Below, in pieces: positions 45,601 through 54,874 of a stretch of 64,000 nt of DNA; the first letter of the stretch is position 1, and each line of letters begins with the position of its first letter. The stretch is from Hirschia baltica ATCC 49814. GTDB taxonomy: Bacteria; Pseudomonadota; Alphaproteobacteria; Caulobacterales; Hyphomonadaceae. The translations under genes were made by a program, and so were the position numbers. The notes beneath the pieces are model-generated. The model was not told where the DNA came from, made no database searches, and worked only from the letters and a program-made list of their open reading frames with translations. The stretch lies in assembly GCF_000023785.1 (NCBI RefSeq), contig NC_012982.1, positions 248,001 to 312,000 of the forward strand. Direction: 5' to 3'.

Positions 45601-46773
45601 TTATAGGCACCCATACAGTGCGCTGATCAAGCGTTGTGAACGTTCATCCGTTTGCAATTGGTTGGATTGTCGGTTCATCACATAAGCCGCTGACAAATTG
45701 CGGTCTGGATCACCAAAGCCCATAGATCCACCCCATCCAGCATGGCCGAGTGTATCAATGTTTGGTCCATAAATGCGATTATTATTGCGCATCACACCAG
45801 CTGCAAATTCCATAGTGTAGGGAAGAATGCGGTCTTGACCGAATGAACGACGTTGTTTGAAAGCTTCAAACTGCCCCTCAGAACTAATGATATGATTATC
45901 GCCAATATTGCCTTCATTCGCGAATGCAGAATAAAGCCGTGCTACTGCTTGGGCAGTTCCGTGACCATTGGCTGATGGAATTTCCATTGTACGCCATTCA
46001 GATCCGCCGCGATTAGGCGAGGCCCATTTGGTCAAAAAGGCCGTTTTGCGAAATTCATTTAGCTCGCCCAATTCGGGTGCTTTGGTCGGGCGCACAATCT
46101 CGGAAACGCGTTCATGCTCGCTGACAGGTGTTCCAATCCAAAAATCAATGATTTCTTTATTTGGATCAGCACCATCAGCGTTTGTGATCTTGTTCTTTAA
46201 TTGCGTGCCTAGCGTTTTACCTGATACGCGCCAGACGAGTTCTGCAATCAGATACCCCCACGTCAATGGGTGATATCCAGACCCATCTCCAGGTGTCCAC
46301 ATCGGTGCTGTATTGGCAAGTTCATTTGCAAGTGCATGGCTATCAAACCATAGATCGGGATTTATCTCATTGACGAACCCGGGAAGGCCCGCTTGGTGAG
46401 ACAGCATCTGGCCAATCGTGACGTCTTCTTTTCCTTGGGCAGCAAATTCTGGCCAGACTTGAGCAACTGGAATTTCATAGGGGTTTTCCAGCTTGTCGAA
46501 TAATTCCATACAAGCTGTCAGCGCGGAAATAGGTTTTGTTGTTGAATATACGGGAACAAGTGTGTCCTGTGTCCAAGCAATGCTCTTGCGACGATCTTTC
46601 CATCCGCCCGTTAAATTTACAACCAATTCATTACCGATATAAGCGGCGAACCCAGCACCTAAATCTTGCAGATCTGATGGAGATCTTTCTCTCGCATCCG
46701 CAAAGTTCAGCTCAAACGCGTCCTGAACGGCTTCAAAGCCGGGCGCGACATATCCAGTGATGTTATCTGTCAT
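45601..46773 (-). CDS. Serine hydrolase, beta-lactamase (class C-like)/EstB family
   Basis: The 390-residue protein (ATG 46773; the frame opens with TTG at 46788) has the SxxK motif as VYSTTKPISAL and a later tyrosine motif GYHPLTWGYLIAELV. The C-terminal GHAGWGGSMGFGDPDRN replaces the KTG box, as in family VIII esterases. It has no signal peptide, so it is probably a cytoplasmic esterase rather than a beta-lactamase. The substrate is unknown. Confidence 0.85.
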   Translation of the reverse strand: MTDNITGYVAPGFEAVQDAFELNFADARERSPSDLQDLGAGFAAYIGNELVVNLTGGWKDRRKSIAWTQDTLVPVYSTTKPISALTACMELFDKLENPYEIPVAQVWPEFAAQGKEDVTIGQMLSHQAGLPGFVNEINPDLWFDSHALANELANTAPMWTPGDGSGYHPLTWGYLIAELVWRVSGKTLGTQLKNKITNADGADPNKEIIDFWIGTPVSEHERVSEIVRPTKAPELGELNEFRKTAFLTKWASPNRGGSEWRTMEIPSANGHGTAQAVARLYSAFANEGNIGDNHIISSEGQFEAFKQRRSFGQDRILPYTMEFAAGVMRNNNRIYGPNIDTLGHAGWGGSMGFGDPDRNLSAAYVMNRQSNQLQTDERSQRLISALYGCL

Positions 46774-46859
46774 ATCTGCTTCGTTCAATGCATTGCAGGC
46801 TGCGTCAAGTATTTTTCATCAAGTATCAAACAACAAGCGTTGATGTGATGTTTGAGTAA

Positions 46860-47735
46860 CTAGTGTAGGCGCTTGATTTGAACTTTGGGCGGCATTCGAA
46901 CAACATCGCCAGATGCCGCGATTGGCAGGTCTTTTAGTTGTTGCGTGACAGCGGATTCAATTATTGCAGCCGTGCCGCCGATTGCGCGTGCGAGGGATTC
47001 TTTAGGTTCATGGTTTTCACATAGATAGGCAGATAAAAGCAAAGTTGCTAAATCACCCGTTCCGCTAGGAATATAGCCAGTTTGTCTGGGAGTTTCACAA
47101 AGCCAAGCTGAATTGTGCTTTCGCTCTATCAGTAGATTACCAAGACCGATTTCAGTTGGAATAGATGTTACCATGACATCACATGGCAGGCCTTGGCAGG
47201 CTTTCCAGACATCTTCAGGTGTACGTAAGACATTAATGTCGGTGCGTGTAAGATAAGCAAACTCCCATAGATTGGGTGTAATCAAATCCGCGCGTTGTAT
47301 TAGCTCAGATTTAATCGCGTTGGCTGTGTCTTCGCGAATATACAGCCCTTTATGCGAATCTCCCATAATAGGGTCCACAACAATCCTCGCATCGGTAGGG
47401 GGAAGCCACGCTTTTGATTCGGGGCGAGTCGTCGCGCGTACTTTATCAATTGTTGCCGCAGCCACATGCACTTGATCTGGAGAAGCAAAATAGCCAGTGA
47501 TGACGCCTCGGCAGCGTGCAAATTCGCCATGTGCTTCCACGCCTTCCAGCATAGAGGCGAGCCTATCGGCTGGAACTGCGCTACCGCCGGGCGAACCTAA
47601 TCCAGGGTGACGACCAAGGAGTGTTGTTGGCGCAAGGGCGCAATCAATTCCCAAATGCGCCAAAGTTGCTGGTGCAATAGAGCCACCAACACTAGAAGCC
47701 GCAACAAATGACGAGATGACCAGAATTTGTGTCAT
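46860..47735 (-). CDS. Pyridoxal kinase-like protein (PdxY/PdxK)
   Basis: The 291-residue protein belongs to the ribokinase-like fold. ILVISSFVAASSVGGSIAPATL starts the sugar-binding part (in part), VVDPIMGDSHKGLYI gives the phosphate region, DLITPNLWEFAYLT the mid motif, and GYIPSGTGDLATLLLSAYL the catalytic GTGD. It would phosphorylate pyridoxal for vitamin B6 salvage. It overlaps the GNAT gene by ATGA. The family includes proteins without kinase activity, so function is probable rather than certain. Confidence 0.82.
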   Translation of the reverse strand: MTQILVISSFVAASSVGGSIAPATLAHLGIDCALAPTTLLGRHPGLGSPGGSAVPADRLASMLEGVEAHGEFARCRGVITGYFASPDQVHVAAATIDKVRATTRPESKAWLPPTDARIVVDPIMGDSHKGLYIREDTANAIKSELIQRADLITPNLWEFAYLTRTDINVLRTPEDVWKACQGLPCDVMVTSIPTEIGLGNLLIERKHNSAWLCETPRQTGYIPSGTGDLATLLLSAYLCENHEPKESLARAIGGTAAIIESAVTQQLKDLPIAASGDVVRMPPKVQIKRLH

Positions 47736-48208
47736 GAAAATTCCTTGCGCATTTTGAAATTGATTAATGCTACACCATTTGCGATCGGGTGTTGCTTGGC
47801 AAGCGTCTTATAACCTCGCTTTTCAAAAAATGGACGAGCAACCAGACTTACATCAGATGTGATGGCATTGATATTCTGCCCGCGTGCATATGTTTCTAAC
47901 GATGAATAGGCTTGTGCGGCAGCACCTTTTCCAGCGCTGCGCGGGTGTGCGTATGCAAAATCTAAATGGTGCTCGGGCGTGAGTGTCATTAAAGCTGCTA
48001 TGCCGTCATCATCAGACGCAATAAAGAAAAGCTGATCACCAAATCGTTTGCGTGCACGCTCTCCTGCATATGGATTGGGTGCCCATGCGTTTAGCTGTTC
48101 TGGAGAATAATGGGTGCCGGCTAGTGCATGGATGCTGTCATAGATTAGTTGACCCACAGCATCGAGGTCTGCTTTTGAGTCTGGCAAAATTTCTATTGTG
48201 TATGCCAT
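47732..48208 (-). CDS. GNAT family N-acetyltransferase
   Basis: The 158-residue protein shows the GNAT core: GIAALMTLTPEHHLDFAYAHPRSAGKGAAAQAY (in part) with the acetyl-CoA loop RSAGKGAA, then VSLVARPFFEKRGYKTLAKQ. The Q/RxxGxG/A loop is partly conserved. Its acceptor is unknown. Translational overlap with the pyridoxal kinase gene suggests co-expression. Confidence 0.82.
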   Translation of the reverse strand: MAYTIEILPDSKADLDAVGQLIYDSIHALAGTHYSPEQLNAWAPNPYAGERARKRFGDQLFFIASDDDGIAALMTLTPEHHLDFAYAHPRSAGKGAAAQAYSSLETYARGQNINAITSDVSLVARPFFEKRGYKTLAKQHPIANGVALINFKMRKEFS

Positions 48209-48367
48209 TTATTATCTCTTGGTTGAATTTTGATGGGTGATAATATTGAAAAAAATGGCATCTTGATAGGGTGAATAAGATAAGCTGAAAATCACCTCTT
48301 GCTGCACCGCACAATTTTCTGCTAGTTTGTAGAAAAAATATACGGGACCCTCTAAAGGGATAAAAAA

Positions 48368-49261
48368 ATGCCAGCACCATTCACGACATCACGACCGCGC
48401 CGGTCTTGCCTTTATATGCCGGGTGCGAATGAGCGCGCTTTAGAAAAAGCTAAAACCATTGCTGCCGATACATTGCTGCTTGATCTTGAAGATGCCGTTG
48501 CGCCAGATGCTAAAGTTGAAGCACGCGATCGTGTATGCGCAGCCGTGAAATCTGGCGGATATGGCAAGCGCGAAATTATCATCCGTATGAACGGCCTTGA
48601 TACGACATGGGGCGGTGATGATTTGGTTGCGGGTGTGGCTGCTGGTCCCAATGGTATTTTAGCACCTAAAGTTTCATCTGCTGCCGAAGTCCATGCGTTG
48701 AATGATGATTTGACGGAAGCCGGGGCAAGTGATGATTTCGCGCTTTGGATTATGATTGAGACGCCGCTATCTATTCTCAATCTAAAGGAAATCGCTGCTT
48801 GCGCTGAAACAACGCGTCTTACAACATTTGTCATGGGAACCAATGATCTTGCCAAGGATATGCGCGCACTAATGACGCCTGATCGCTTGGCTTTTCAAAC
48901 ACATCTGACTTTAGCTGTTACCGCTGCCAAAGCATATGGCGTCACTGCGATCGATGGTGTTTATAATGACATCAAAAATGCTGAGGGTTTTGAGGCTGAA
49001 TGTCAGCAGGGCCGCGTTATGGGATTTGATGGAAAGACGTTGATCCATCCAGCTCAAGTTGAGGCTTGTAATAGCGTGTTTTCGCCTTCCCAAGCAGATA
49101 TAGCTCAGGCCAAAGATGTTATCGCTGCTTTTGCTGATCCAGAAAATGCGGGCAAGGGTGTGCTTAAGGTAAATGGAAAAATGACAGAAATTCTTCATTT
49201 GGTCGAAGCTGAGCGCCTCATAGAAGTTGATAAAGCAATACAATTGCTTGCGCAGGACTAG
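48368..49261 (+). CDS. CoA ester lyase, (3S)-malyl-CoA thioesterase (Mcl2)-like
   Basis: The 297-residue protein has the HpcH/HpaI-CitE barrel: RRSCLYMPGANERALEKA, LLDLEDAVAPDAKVEAR, MGTNDLAKDMRALMTPDRLA and MGFDGKTLIHPAQVEACN. It resembles Mcl2, the malyl-CoA thioesterase of the ethylmalonyl-CoA pathway, more than Mcl1 because of the LYMPG start and the DGVYND segment. Mesaconyl-CoA hydratase lies two genes downstream, which supports the pathway. Lyase versus thioesterase action cannot be fixed by sequence alone. Confidence 0.85.
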   Translation: MPAPFTTSRPRRSCLYMPGANERALEKAKTIAADTLLLDLEDAVAPDAKVEARDRVCAAVKSGGYGKREIIIRMNGLDTTWGGDDLVAGVAAGPNGILAPKVSSAAEVHALNDDLTEAGASDDFALWIMIETPLSILNLKEIAACAETTRLTTFVMGTNDLAKDMRALMTPDRLAFQTHLTLAVTAAKAYGVTAIDGVYNDIKNAEGFEAECQQGRVMGFDGKTLIHPAQVEACNSVFSPSQADIAQAKDVIAAFADPENAGKGVLKVNGKMTEILHLVEAERLIEVDKAIQLLAQD

Positions 49262-49337
49262 CAAGTTATGAAAGCGGCGTTAGTTTGCAGCCAAATCTTT
49301 GGTTGGCATTACGCCGTGTATAAGAAAGACGAATGAA

Positions 49338-49685
49338 ATGACCTATATTCTTCTGACCAATCCAGCTTGTTCAACGTGTCGCAATGGTCTCGCGCTTCTG
49401 CAGGAAAACGGAATCGAGCCAACATTGCGGAAATATATGAATGTTTCCGAGCAATTATCAGTGGAAGAATTACGAGATATTGCCAAAAAGCTTGGCAATG
49501 TTTCCCCCAAGGCATTTGCACGTCCCAAAAATATTCAGGCAGAGGGCCTCGATCCAGACATGGATGATGATGCTATGTTTGCGGCTATGGCTGAAAACCC
49601 AAAATTTATTCAGCGTCCAATTTTGATCAAAGGTGACGAAGCTCGCCTAGGGCGTCCGATCGAAAAAATGCTGGAATTGATCTAA
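49338..49685 (+). CDS. ArsC/Spx-family (YfgD-like) protein
   Basis: From ATG 49338 it encodes 115 residues. The thioredoxin-like start ILLTNPACSTCRNGLALLQENG contains a Cys pair, where ArsC uses a single catalytic Cys. The C-terminal PKFIQRPILIKGDEARLGRP is characteristic of the ArsC family (IQRPI motif with Arg). No arsenic genes lie nearby, so arsenate reduction is not assured. It sits between two ethylmalonyl-CoA-pathway genes. Confidence 0.85.
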   Translation: MTYILLTNPACSTCRNGLALLQENGIEPTLRKYMNVSEQLSVEELRDIAKKLGNVSPKAFARPKNIQAEGLDPDMDDDAMFAAMAENPKFIQRPILIKGDEARLGRPIEKMLELI

Positions 49686-49738
49686 AATATTAAAAACGCT
49701 GTTCGCTATAAAGCGGGTAATGCGTCAGGAGAAGAGAT

Positions 49739-50860
49739 ATGAACCAATCACTCAAAGATGCCATGGCAGGTGCTTTTGGAAAAGAAGTCGCTGATAAGGT
49801 TGAAGCTAAATCCAAAGTGAAAGCGAATGCAGGTAATTTCTTTGAGGATTTTTTCGTTGGTATGCAGATCGTGCACGCCACACCAAAAACGGTCACGGAA
49901 GGCGATGTCGCACTCTACACAGGGCTAACAGGTAGTCGTTATGCGCTTTTTTCAGCCGATAGGTTTGCGCAGGATTGCGGGCTCGAGTCTGCACCGATAG
50001 ATCCGCTCTTAGCCTTCCATGTCATCTTTGGGAAAACTGTCACTGATATTTCATTAAATGCAGTTGCAAATCTTGGATATGCGGACGGAATGTTTGTCGC
50101 GCCTGTTTATCCAGGTGATACACTACGTTCCGTATCTGAAGTCATCGGTATTAAAGAAAATTCCAATGGTAAAACCGGTGTTGTGTATGTGCGCACATCT
50201 GGTGTGAACCAGAATGATGAATTGGTGCTGACATATGTGCGCTGGGTGATGGTCAAGAAACGTGATCTTGATGCACCCGCTCCTGAAGCAGTTATTCCAG
50301 AGTTACCAGCTAATGTGGATGCGGAAAATCTTGTGGCTCCAATGATGGATGCAGAAGATTGGGACTATGAATTAGCTGGCAGCCCGCATGCTTATGAAGA
50401 CTACACTATTGGCGAAAAAATTGACCACTATGACGCTTTTACCGTAGAAGAAGCTGAACACCAGATCGCGACTCGTTTGTATCAAAACACCGCTAAAGTG
50501 CACTTTAACCAGCATGAACAAGCACAGGGACGTTTTGGAAAGCGCCTTGTTTATGGGGGGGTGGCAATTTCTATGGCGCGGTCTATTGCGTTTAATGGAT
50601 TGGCGAATGCAGCGCAGATATTAGCTATAAACGCGGGTGCGCATGCTAATCCGCTATTTGCCGGTGATACGGTTTATGCTTGGTCAGAAGTTATTGATAA
50701 AGCTGATATTTCTCAAGGTTTTGGCGCGTTGAGATTGCGTTTGGTGGCGACAAAAAATCTGCCGTGTACTGATTTTCCGTATAAGGATGAAGACGGGAAA
50801 TATCTGGAAAATGTCATTTTAGATTTTGATTATTGGACGGCAATTCCAAAACGCGGATAA
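49739..50860 (+). CDS. mch: Mesaconyl-CoA hydratase (double MaoC domain)
   Basis: The enzyme hydrates mesaconyl-CoA to beta-methylmalyl-CoA in the ethylmalonyl-CoA pathway. The 373-residue sequence closely follows known alphaproteobacterial Mch: GNFFEDFFVGMQIVHATP, FGKTVTDISLNAVANLGYA, RLYQNTAKVHFNQHEQAQGRF and RLVYGGVAISMARSIAFNG. AGGAGAAG precedes the ATG. An N-terminal extension of about 30 residues (KDAMAGAFGKEVADK) is longer than usual. The lyase gene upstream supports the assignment. Confidence 0.92.
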   Translation: MNQSLKDAMAGAFGKEVADKVEAKSKVKANAGNFFEDFFVGMQIVHATPKTVTEGDVALYTGLTGSRYALFSADRFAQDCGLESAPIDPLLAFHVIFGKTVTDISLNAVANLGYADGMFVAPVYPGDTLRSVSEVIGIKENSNGKTGVVYVRTSGVNQNDELVLTYVRWVMVKKRDLDAPAPEAVIPELPANVDAENLVAPMMDAEDWDYELAGSPHAYEDYTIGEKIDHYDAFTVEEAEHQIATRLYQNTAKVHFNQHEQAQGRFGKRLVYGGVAISMARSIAFNGLANAAQILAINAGAHANPLFAGDTVYAWSEVIDKADISQGFGALRLRLVATKNLPCTDFPYKDEDGKYLENVILDFDYWTAIPKRG

Positions 50861-50889
50861 TCAATCGATAAATTAAACCTCTTGATTGC

Positions 50890-50930
50890 AAAGCGATTAA
50901 TCCCAAGGTTAGTGTGATCAATCGCTTTTT
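50890..50930 (+). terminator. Rho-independent terminator of mch
   Basis: AAAGCGATT (50890-50898) pairs with AATCGCTTT (50920-50928) with a 21-base loop, followed by TTTT-type T-run. It starts 30 bases after the mch stop. Confidence 0.78.
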
Positions 50931-50954
50931 GCATTTTATCTACAAGGTTGTTTT

Positions 50955-51374
50955 ATGGACTCTTTTTCCGTTGCCGCGATAGCGATTGCTATCTTCCTAT
51001 CGGCCATTGTCCGTATCATACGAACCGATGCGGCGTGGAAAGCGGTCGATGAAAATTACGCAGGCGCAGATCATCTTCGAGATTTAACAGGTATTATCAA
51101 ACGTGCTGGGCTTCAGGATATATTCGGACCACCAACTTTGGATGGGATCTTCCATGTAACACGTATGGAGGTGGTTCGGGCGCGTCGTTTCACGGGTCAT
51201 TTGATGGGAAATGTGCGGCTAGATGCACTTTCCTTAGCAGTTTCTGTGGTATCTCTGGTGTGGCGGCCCTACGGTTCTGTGGGAGATGTGTTGAATATGT
51301 TCCTATTTTTTGCGCTTTTGTATCAGTTGGCGGGGTGGGGCGCGACGACGATGTTAATGAAAGACAAAAGCTAG
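50955..51374 (+). CDS. Small membrane protein of unknown function
   Basis: The 139-residue protein has an N-terminal membrane segment (about residues 3-22) and two near the C-terminus (about 90-106 and 112-133). The middle is soluble, with IKRAGLQDIFGPPTLDGIFHVTRMEVVRARRF (in part). I do not recognise a family. It converges with the DUF2157 gene with a 4-base overlap of stops. Confidence 0.6.
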   Translation: MDSFSVAAIAIAIFLSAIVRIIRTDAAWKAVDENYAGADHLRDLTGIIKRAGLQDIFGPPTLDGIFHVTRMEVVRARRFTGHLMGNVRLDALSLAVSVVSLVWRPYGSVGDVLNMFLFFALLYQLAGWGATTMLMKDKS

Positions 51375-52369
51375 TTTGTTTTTGCTATCCGTTCTTTTTG
51401 CCACCGATCAAAACGCGTCACGCCAAAAGCGGCTCCAAGCATTGTCAGTCCTGATGTAACTAACACGATCGGATTTGCACCGAAGGTTTCAAAAAGCTGC
51501 GTGTAAAAATGTATTGCTAAAAAGGTGACGGCTGTGTTGGCGAGGAAGCGCCTATAATCTTTTGTGCCGAGCCAGATACAAACACCCAGAAAGATTGCCC
51601 AAGCAAAAGAAAAGACAGATTCAGGGACATGTAACGCTTGTTCTCGCCAAGCTTGCGCGGCGCGCCATCCATCATCACTAGACCATAGTTCGAAGACATA
51701 ATCTCCCCAAAGCGAGCCGACCCAGAAAGCAAAATTGATCATGAAAAATGAAACTCGCGCAGCCATAGTTGTGACGCTGTGCCATTTTTTATGCAGTTTT
51801 TCCCGGCAGTAATATAATCCACCTGCAATCGCTGAAAACACGATGATTGTGACAAGGCATTCGCGGACAAAAATGGCGTAGCTCGCATGCCAATACATTG
51901 TACCTGAGCCTATAAGTGAACCAAAGGCGAGAGGGACAAGGGCTGCTAAAAATGGTTGTTTAAAGAAAGCGGCTCCACCAGTGAAAAGCACAAGTGCAAC
52001 AATTTGAGGGAGCCAGTTCATTTTGTCTGGCCAGACTTCTTGACTTTGCCATGCCGTCCACCCCGCTAAACCTAGACAGCCAATGACGATAAGGCCGTGG
52101 GATAATATGCGCCATTCTTCAGATTTAATCTGGAATAGATAATAGCCCAGCCCTAATGAGGCTGTTGCGAGTATGAGTCCAACAATAGCGGAGGGTTGCA
52201 GGGCTAAAACGCCTGTTGAGACGGCAATCGCGCCTAAAATCATGAACAAATTGGCAAAAAGGCCAGCTCTTTTCTTGCCATCACTAAGAGACAAAAGATG
52301 GTCTGCCTCTTGTTGCGAGATTTTGTCTTCTTTTAGGAGGCGGTCTAGGTCCAATGAGATTTTAGTCAT
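51371..52369 (-). CDS. DUF2157 family polytopic membrane protein
   Basis: From ATG 52369 (GAGGGGA upstream; longer frame rejected) it encodes 332 residues. The N-terminal soluble helix pair LDRLLKEDKISQQEADHLL followed by a first membrane helix is typical of DUF2157. About eight further membrane helices follow. The function of the family is not established. Confidence 0.8.
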   Translation of the reverse strand: MTKISLDLDRLLKEDKISQQEADHLLSLSDGKKRAGLFANLFMILGAIAVSTGVLALQPSAIVGLILATASLGLGYYLFQIKSEEWRILSHGLIVIGCLGLAGWTAWQSQEVWPDKMNWLPQIVALVLFTGGAAFFKQPFLAALVPLAFGSLIGSGTMYWHASYAIFVRECLVTIIVFSAIAGGLYYCREKLHKKWHSVTTMAARVSFFMINFAFWVGSLWGDYVFELWSSDDGWRAAQAWREQALHVPESVFSFAWAIFLGVCIWLGTKDYRRFLANTAVTFLAIHFYTQLFETFGANPIVLVTSGLTMLGAAFGVTRFDRWQKERIAKTN

Positions 52370-52522
52370 GCTAATTCCCCTCACCATCATGCATTTAGGA
52401 CTTTTTTTGAGCCTTAGAAGAAAGCTTACGTCGTGTTTGAGGGTTAGACAATAAAGATTGCAATAGCATCAAATCCATAAGGTGGTTAAGCTTGTTTGAT
52501 TCTGAAATTACGCGAAAAAATA

Positions 52523-53101
52523 ATGTCTAAACTCTATTTTCACTACGCCGCAATGAATGCGGGAAAATCCACCTTGCTTTTGCAAGCATCCCACAATTAT
52601 GTCGAACGCGGAATGCGGACATTGCTTCTTACTTCTTCGCTTTATGCTGGCGATAGCGCTATTTCATCCCGACTTGGGCTAAGTGCTGATGCCACACTTA
52701 TTGAGGCGGACTCGGATGTTTTTGAGATAACGAAAATCGAGCATGCAAAAGGAAAACTCGATTGTGTGTTTGTCGATGAAGTGCAGTTTTTAACATCTGC
52801 GCAGGTTTGGCAATTGGCGCGAATTGCAGATCGATTGAATATTCCAGTGATGTGTTATGGGTTAAGGACAGATTTTAAGGGTGAGCTGTTTGAAGGTGCC
52901 GCACAGCTCCTCGCTATTGCAGATCACTTAAGAGAAATTAGAACGATTTGTTTTTGCGGTTCAAAGGCGACCATGGTTGTTCGCAAAAATGCAGAGGGCG
53001 GGGTGTTTCATAGTGGTGAGCAAGTTGATATTGAGAAATCTCATTATGTTTCACTATGCCGAAAGCATTGGGATGATGAAATGCAGCGGGCTGCTCAATA
53101 G
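52523..53101 (+). CDS. tdk: Thymidine kinase (type II)
   Basis: This enzyme phosphorylates thymidine in salvage. The P-loop is AAMNAGKSTLLLQ, the lid/catalytic region VFVDEVQFL, and the substrate/zinc part TICFCGSKATMVVRKNAEGG with a later LCRKHW. The ATG at 52523 is used; the frame back to 52496 is unneeded. The 192 residues fit the bacterial type. It ends three bases before the convergent membrane protein stop. Confidence 0.93.
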   Translation: MSKLYFHYAAMNAGKSTLLLQASHNYVERGMRTLLLTSSLYAGDSAISSRLGLSADATLIEADSDVFEITKIEHAKGKLDCVFVDEVQFLTSAQVWQLARIADRLNIPVMCYGLRTDFKGELFEGAAQLLAIADHLREIRTICFCGSKATMVVRKNAEGGVFHSGEQVDIEKSHYVSLCRKHWDDEMQRAAQ

Positions 53102-53103
53102 TT

Positions 53104-53766
53104 TTATAGATATATGATGACCCATGTTAGCGTGAGTGAATAAACTGCAAGCATCGTTGCAGCTTTTCCCAATGCGAGGCCAGCATGCGTGCGTACAATT
53201 GGAACGCTGGCCGTTGCTGCTATTTTAGATATGGCATCGGCAATGTGTTGTGAAATGTCTTCTTGGGAATAGCGTGAAAGTGCAATCCAATATTTTACTT
53301 TTGCGTCTTTGGTTTGATCCATTACTTGTTCATAGGCTTGGTCGAATACATTAGCGGCGACCATTTCGCGTAAAGCTTGAAATAAATTCCATTTATGGCG
53401 GCGGCTTAAATTCCATAATTGTGCAGCAGTGGGATAAAGGGCCCAAATATCTCGGATTAGAAATAAACCAAGCGCGGCAGTGATGACATAGCCTAGTGCG
53501 GTACGGTCGAAAATTCCTAAAAAATACAGGGCGACAAGAATGGCAATAAAACAGGCTTTAAAAGCTAGGTTTTGAACAAAACCTAATAATTGCTCGCCGA
53601 CAATTGTTTTGATCTGCGCTTCCAAATCCCCGAGGGCAATTTGTTGTGCTTCTTCAATCTTGGCATCGATTTTTTTCTCGATGGTCTTATCTAGCTGGTT
53701 GCGCGCTAGGGCTGCCCCACCCGACAGGGCGGCTGCGGCAATCCCTATGACTCTAAATACTGACAT
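53104..53766 (-). CDS. Membrane protein of unknown function
   Basis: The 220-residue protein has a short hydrophobic N-terminus (VIGIAAAALSGGAALA), a charged helical stretch with EKKIDAKIEEAQQIALGDLEA, two membrane helices (about residues 68-86 and 91-105), a basic loop and a C-terminal membrane helix (about 200-220). It resembles no family I can name. It lies 17 bases downstream of the TPR-like gene stop and could be co-transcribed. Confidence 0.6.
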   Translation of the reverse strand: MSVFRVIGIAAAALSGGAALARNQLDKTIEKKIDAKIEEAQQIALGDLEAQIKTIVGEQLLGFVQNLAFKACFIAILVALYFLGIFDRTALGYVITAALGLFLIRDIWALYPTAAQLWNLSRRHKWNLFQALREMVAANVFDQAYEQVMDQTKDAKVKYWIALSRYSQEDISQHIADAISKIAATASVPIVRTHAGLALGKAATMLAVYSLTLTWVIIYL

Positions 53767-53782
53767 TGAATCCTAGATCATA

Positions 53783-54694
53783 TTATTCGTTTGGCGCTGG
53801 GTCGCATTCCAAAATATTGTCGTATAATGGGTGGCGTGGTGCAAGGTTCTGCGCTTTGGTTTGTGCATCCCATGCTTCGTCACATTTTCCAAGTGTCGCA
53901 AACGCTATTGCTTTGTTGAAATGCGTGTTTGGATTTTTAGGTTCTATTTCCAAGGCGGCATCGCAAAATGGCAAACCTTTATCAGCAAGCCCCATGCGGG
54001 TCAGCAAAAGGCAATGGCTGCTGAGAAATAGCGGGTTGTCTGGTTGTCCGGTCACCACTTTGGCAGAATATATCAAAGCAGCGTCAAATTCTTCGATATT
54101 AGATAAAACGCCTGCGCGACGCGCTGCATCCATCAGGGAACTAATAGGTAAGGACTGATATTTTTTTAGTATCTCATTGGCGTTTGGTGTGTTTAGGTGT
54201 GACGTGACGGGGACCAGAATTTCCAGCACAGGTTCCAGCAATTCGTCATCCAGTTTGATCTGGCTTGCGCTACCTAAAATTCCAGACTTTATCCAATAAT
54301 AAGCAAATTCAGCATGATTGCGCGCTTTGGAATCTTGTCCCGTTCGCCAATAAGTGCTGGCACGCAGGGCATGGGCATAAGCGTCAAGCTGTTCTTTGCC
54401 GCCATCGGCAGGCGTACTTAGATCAAAGAAACGTGCGGCGGACTGATAATCTTCGTTGAAATATGCTTGTCCACCTAGATTGGAATAGGCAAGCATTGAA
54501 GCTTCGCTGCCGGGATTTGCTTCGGAAGCACAATCTACCCATTTTAGTGGTTCATCAAATGCCAGAATGCAAGATTCAGGTATGTCGGAATCAGTTTCTG
54601 TTGGAACGGACGTAACGTTTTGCGCTATTGTCGAGCCAGTCAACATCGCGGAGATGCTGAGGGCAATCATTGCTGTTCGTATTGTGTCAACCAT
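53783..54694 (-). CDS. Secreted TPR-like repeat protein
   Basis: From ATG 54694 (GGGAGG nine bases upstream; the longer frame from 54727 is rejected) it encodes 303 residues. The N-terminal signal peptide (TIRTAMIALSISAMLTGSTIAQN in part) ends at AQ. Helical TPR-like repeats follow: SNLGGQAYFNEDYQSAARFFDLS, ALRASTYWRTGQDSKARNHAEFA and the canonical NTHFNKAIAFATLGKCDEAWDAQ (in part). Periplasmic location is expected; partners are unknown. Confidence 0.75.
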   Translation of the reverse strand: MVDTIRTAMIALSISAMLTGSTIAQNVTSVPTETDSDIPESCILAFDEPLKWVDCASEANPGSEASMLAYSNLGGQAYFNEDYQSAARFFDLSTPADGGKEQLDAYAHALRASTYWRTGQDSKARNHAEFAYYWIKSGILGSASQIKLDDELLEPVLEILVPVTSHLNTPNANEILKKYQSLPISSLMDAARRAGVLSNIEEFDAALIYSAKVVTGQPDNPLFLSSHCLLLTRMGLADKGLPFCDAALEIEPKNPNTHFNKAIAFATLGKCDEAWDAQTKAQNLAPRHPLYDNILECDPAPNE

Positions 54695-54874
54695 TAGCGG
54701 CCTCCCGTTTTGACGGCGTTGAACCATCTTAGTAGCACCTGATTTTGCTGATTCAGGTGAGATATATGCGTATGTCTGCTTATGCTGGCAAAAATGTGTT
54801 CTTAAAGCTTAATTGGTTTTATTTTTCACAGTGATCTTCACAAAATAATCAAATTTGGTGTGGCATAAGATGGC

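Noticed and set aside
53766-54158. A 130-residue plus-strand frame opposite the TPR-like gene
   Set aside because: The minus-strand gene has a signal peptide, TPR pattern and ribosome site; the plus frame has none of these.
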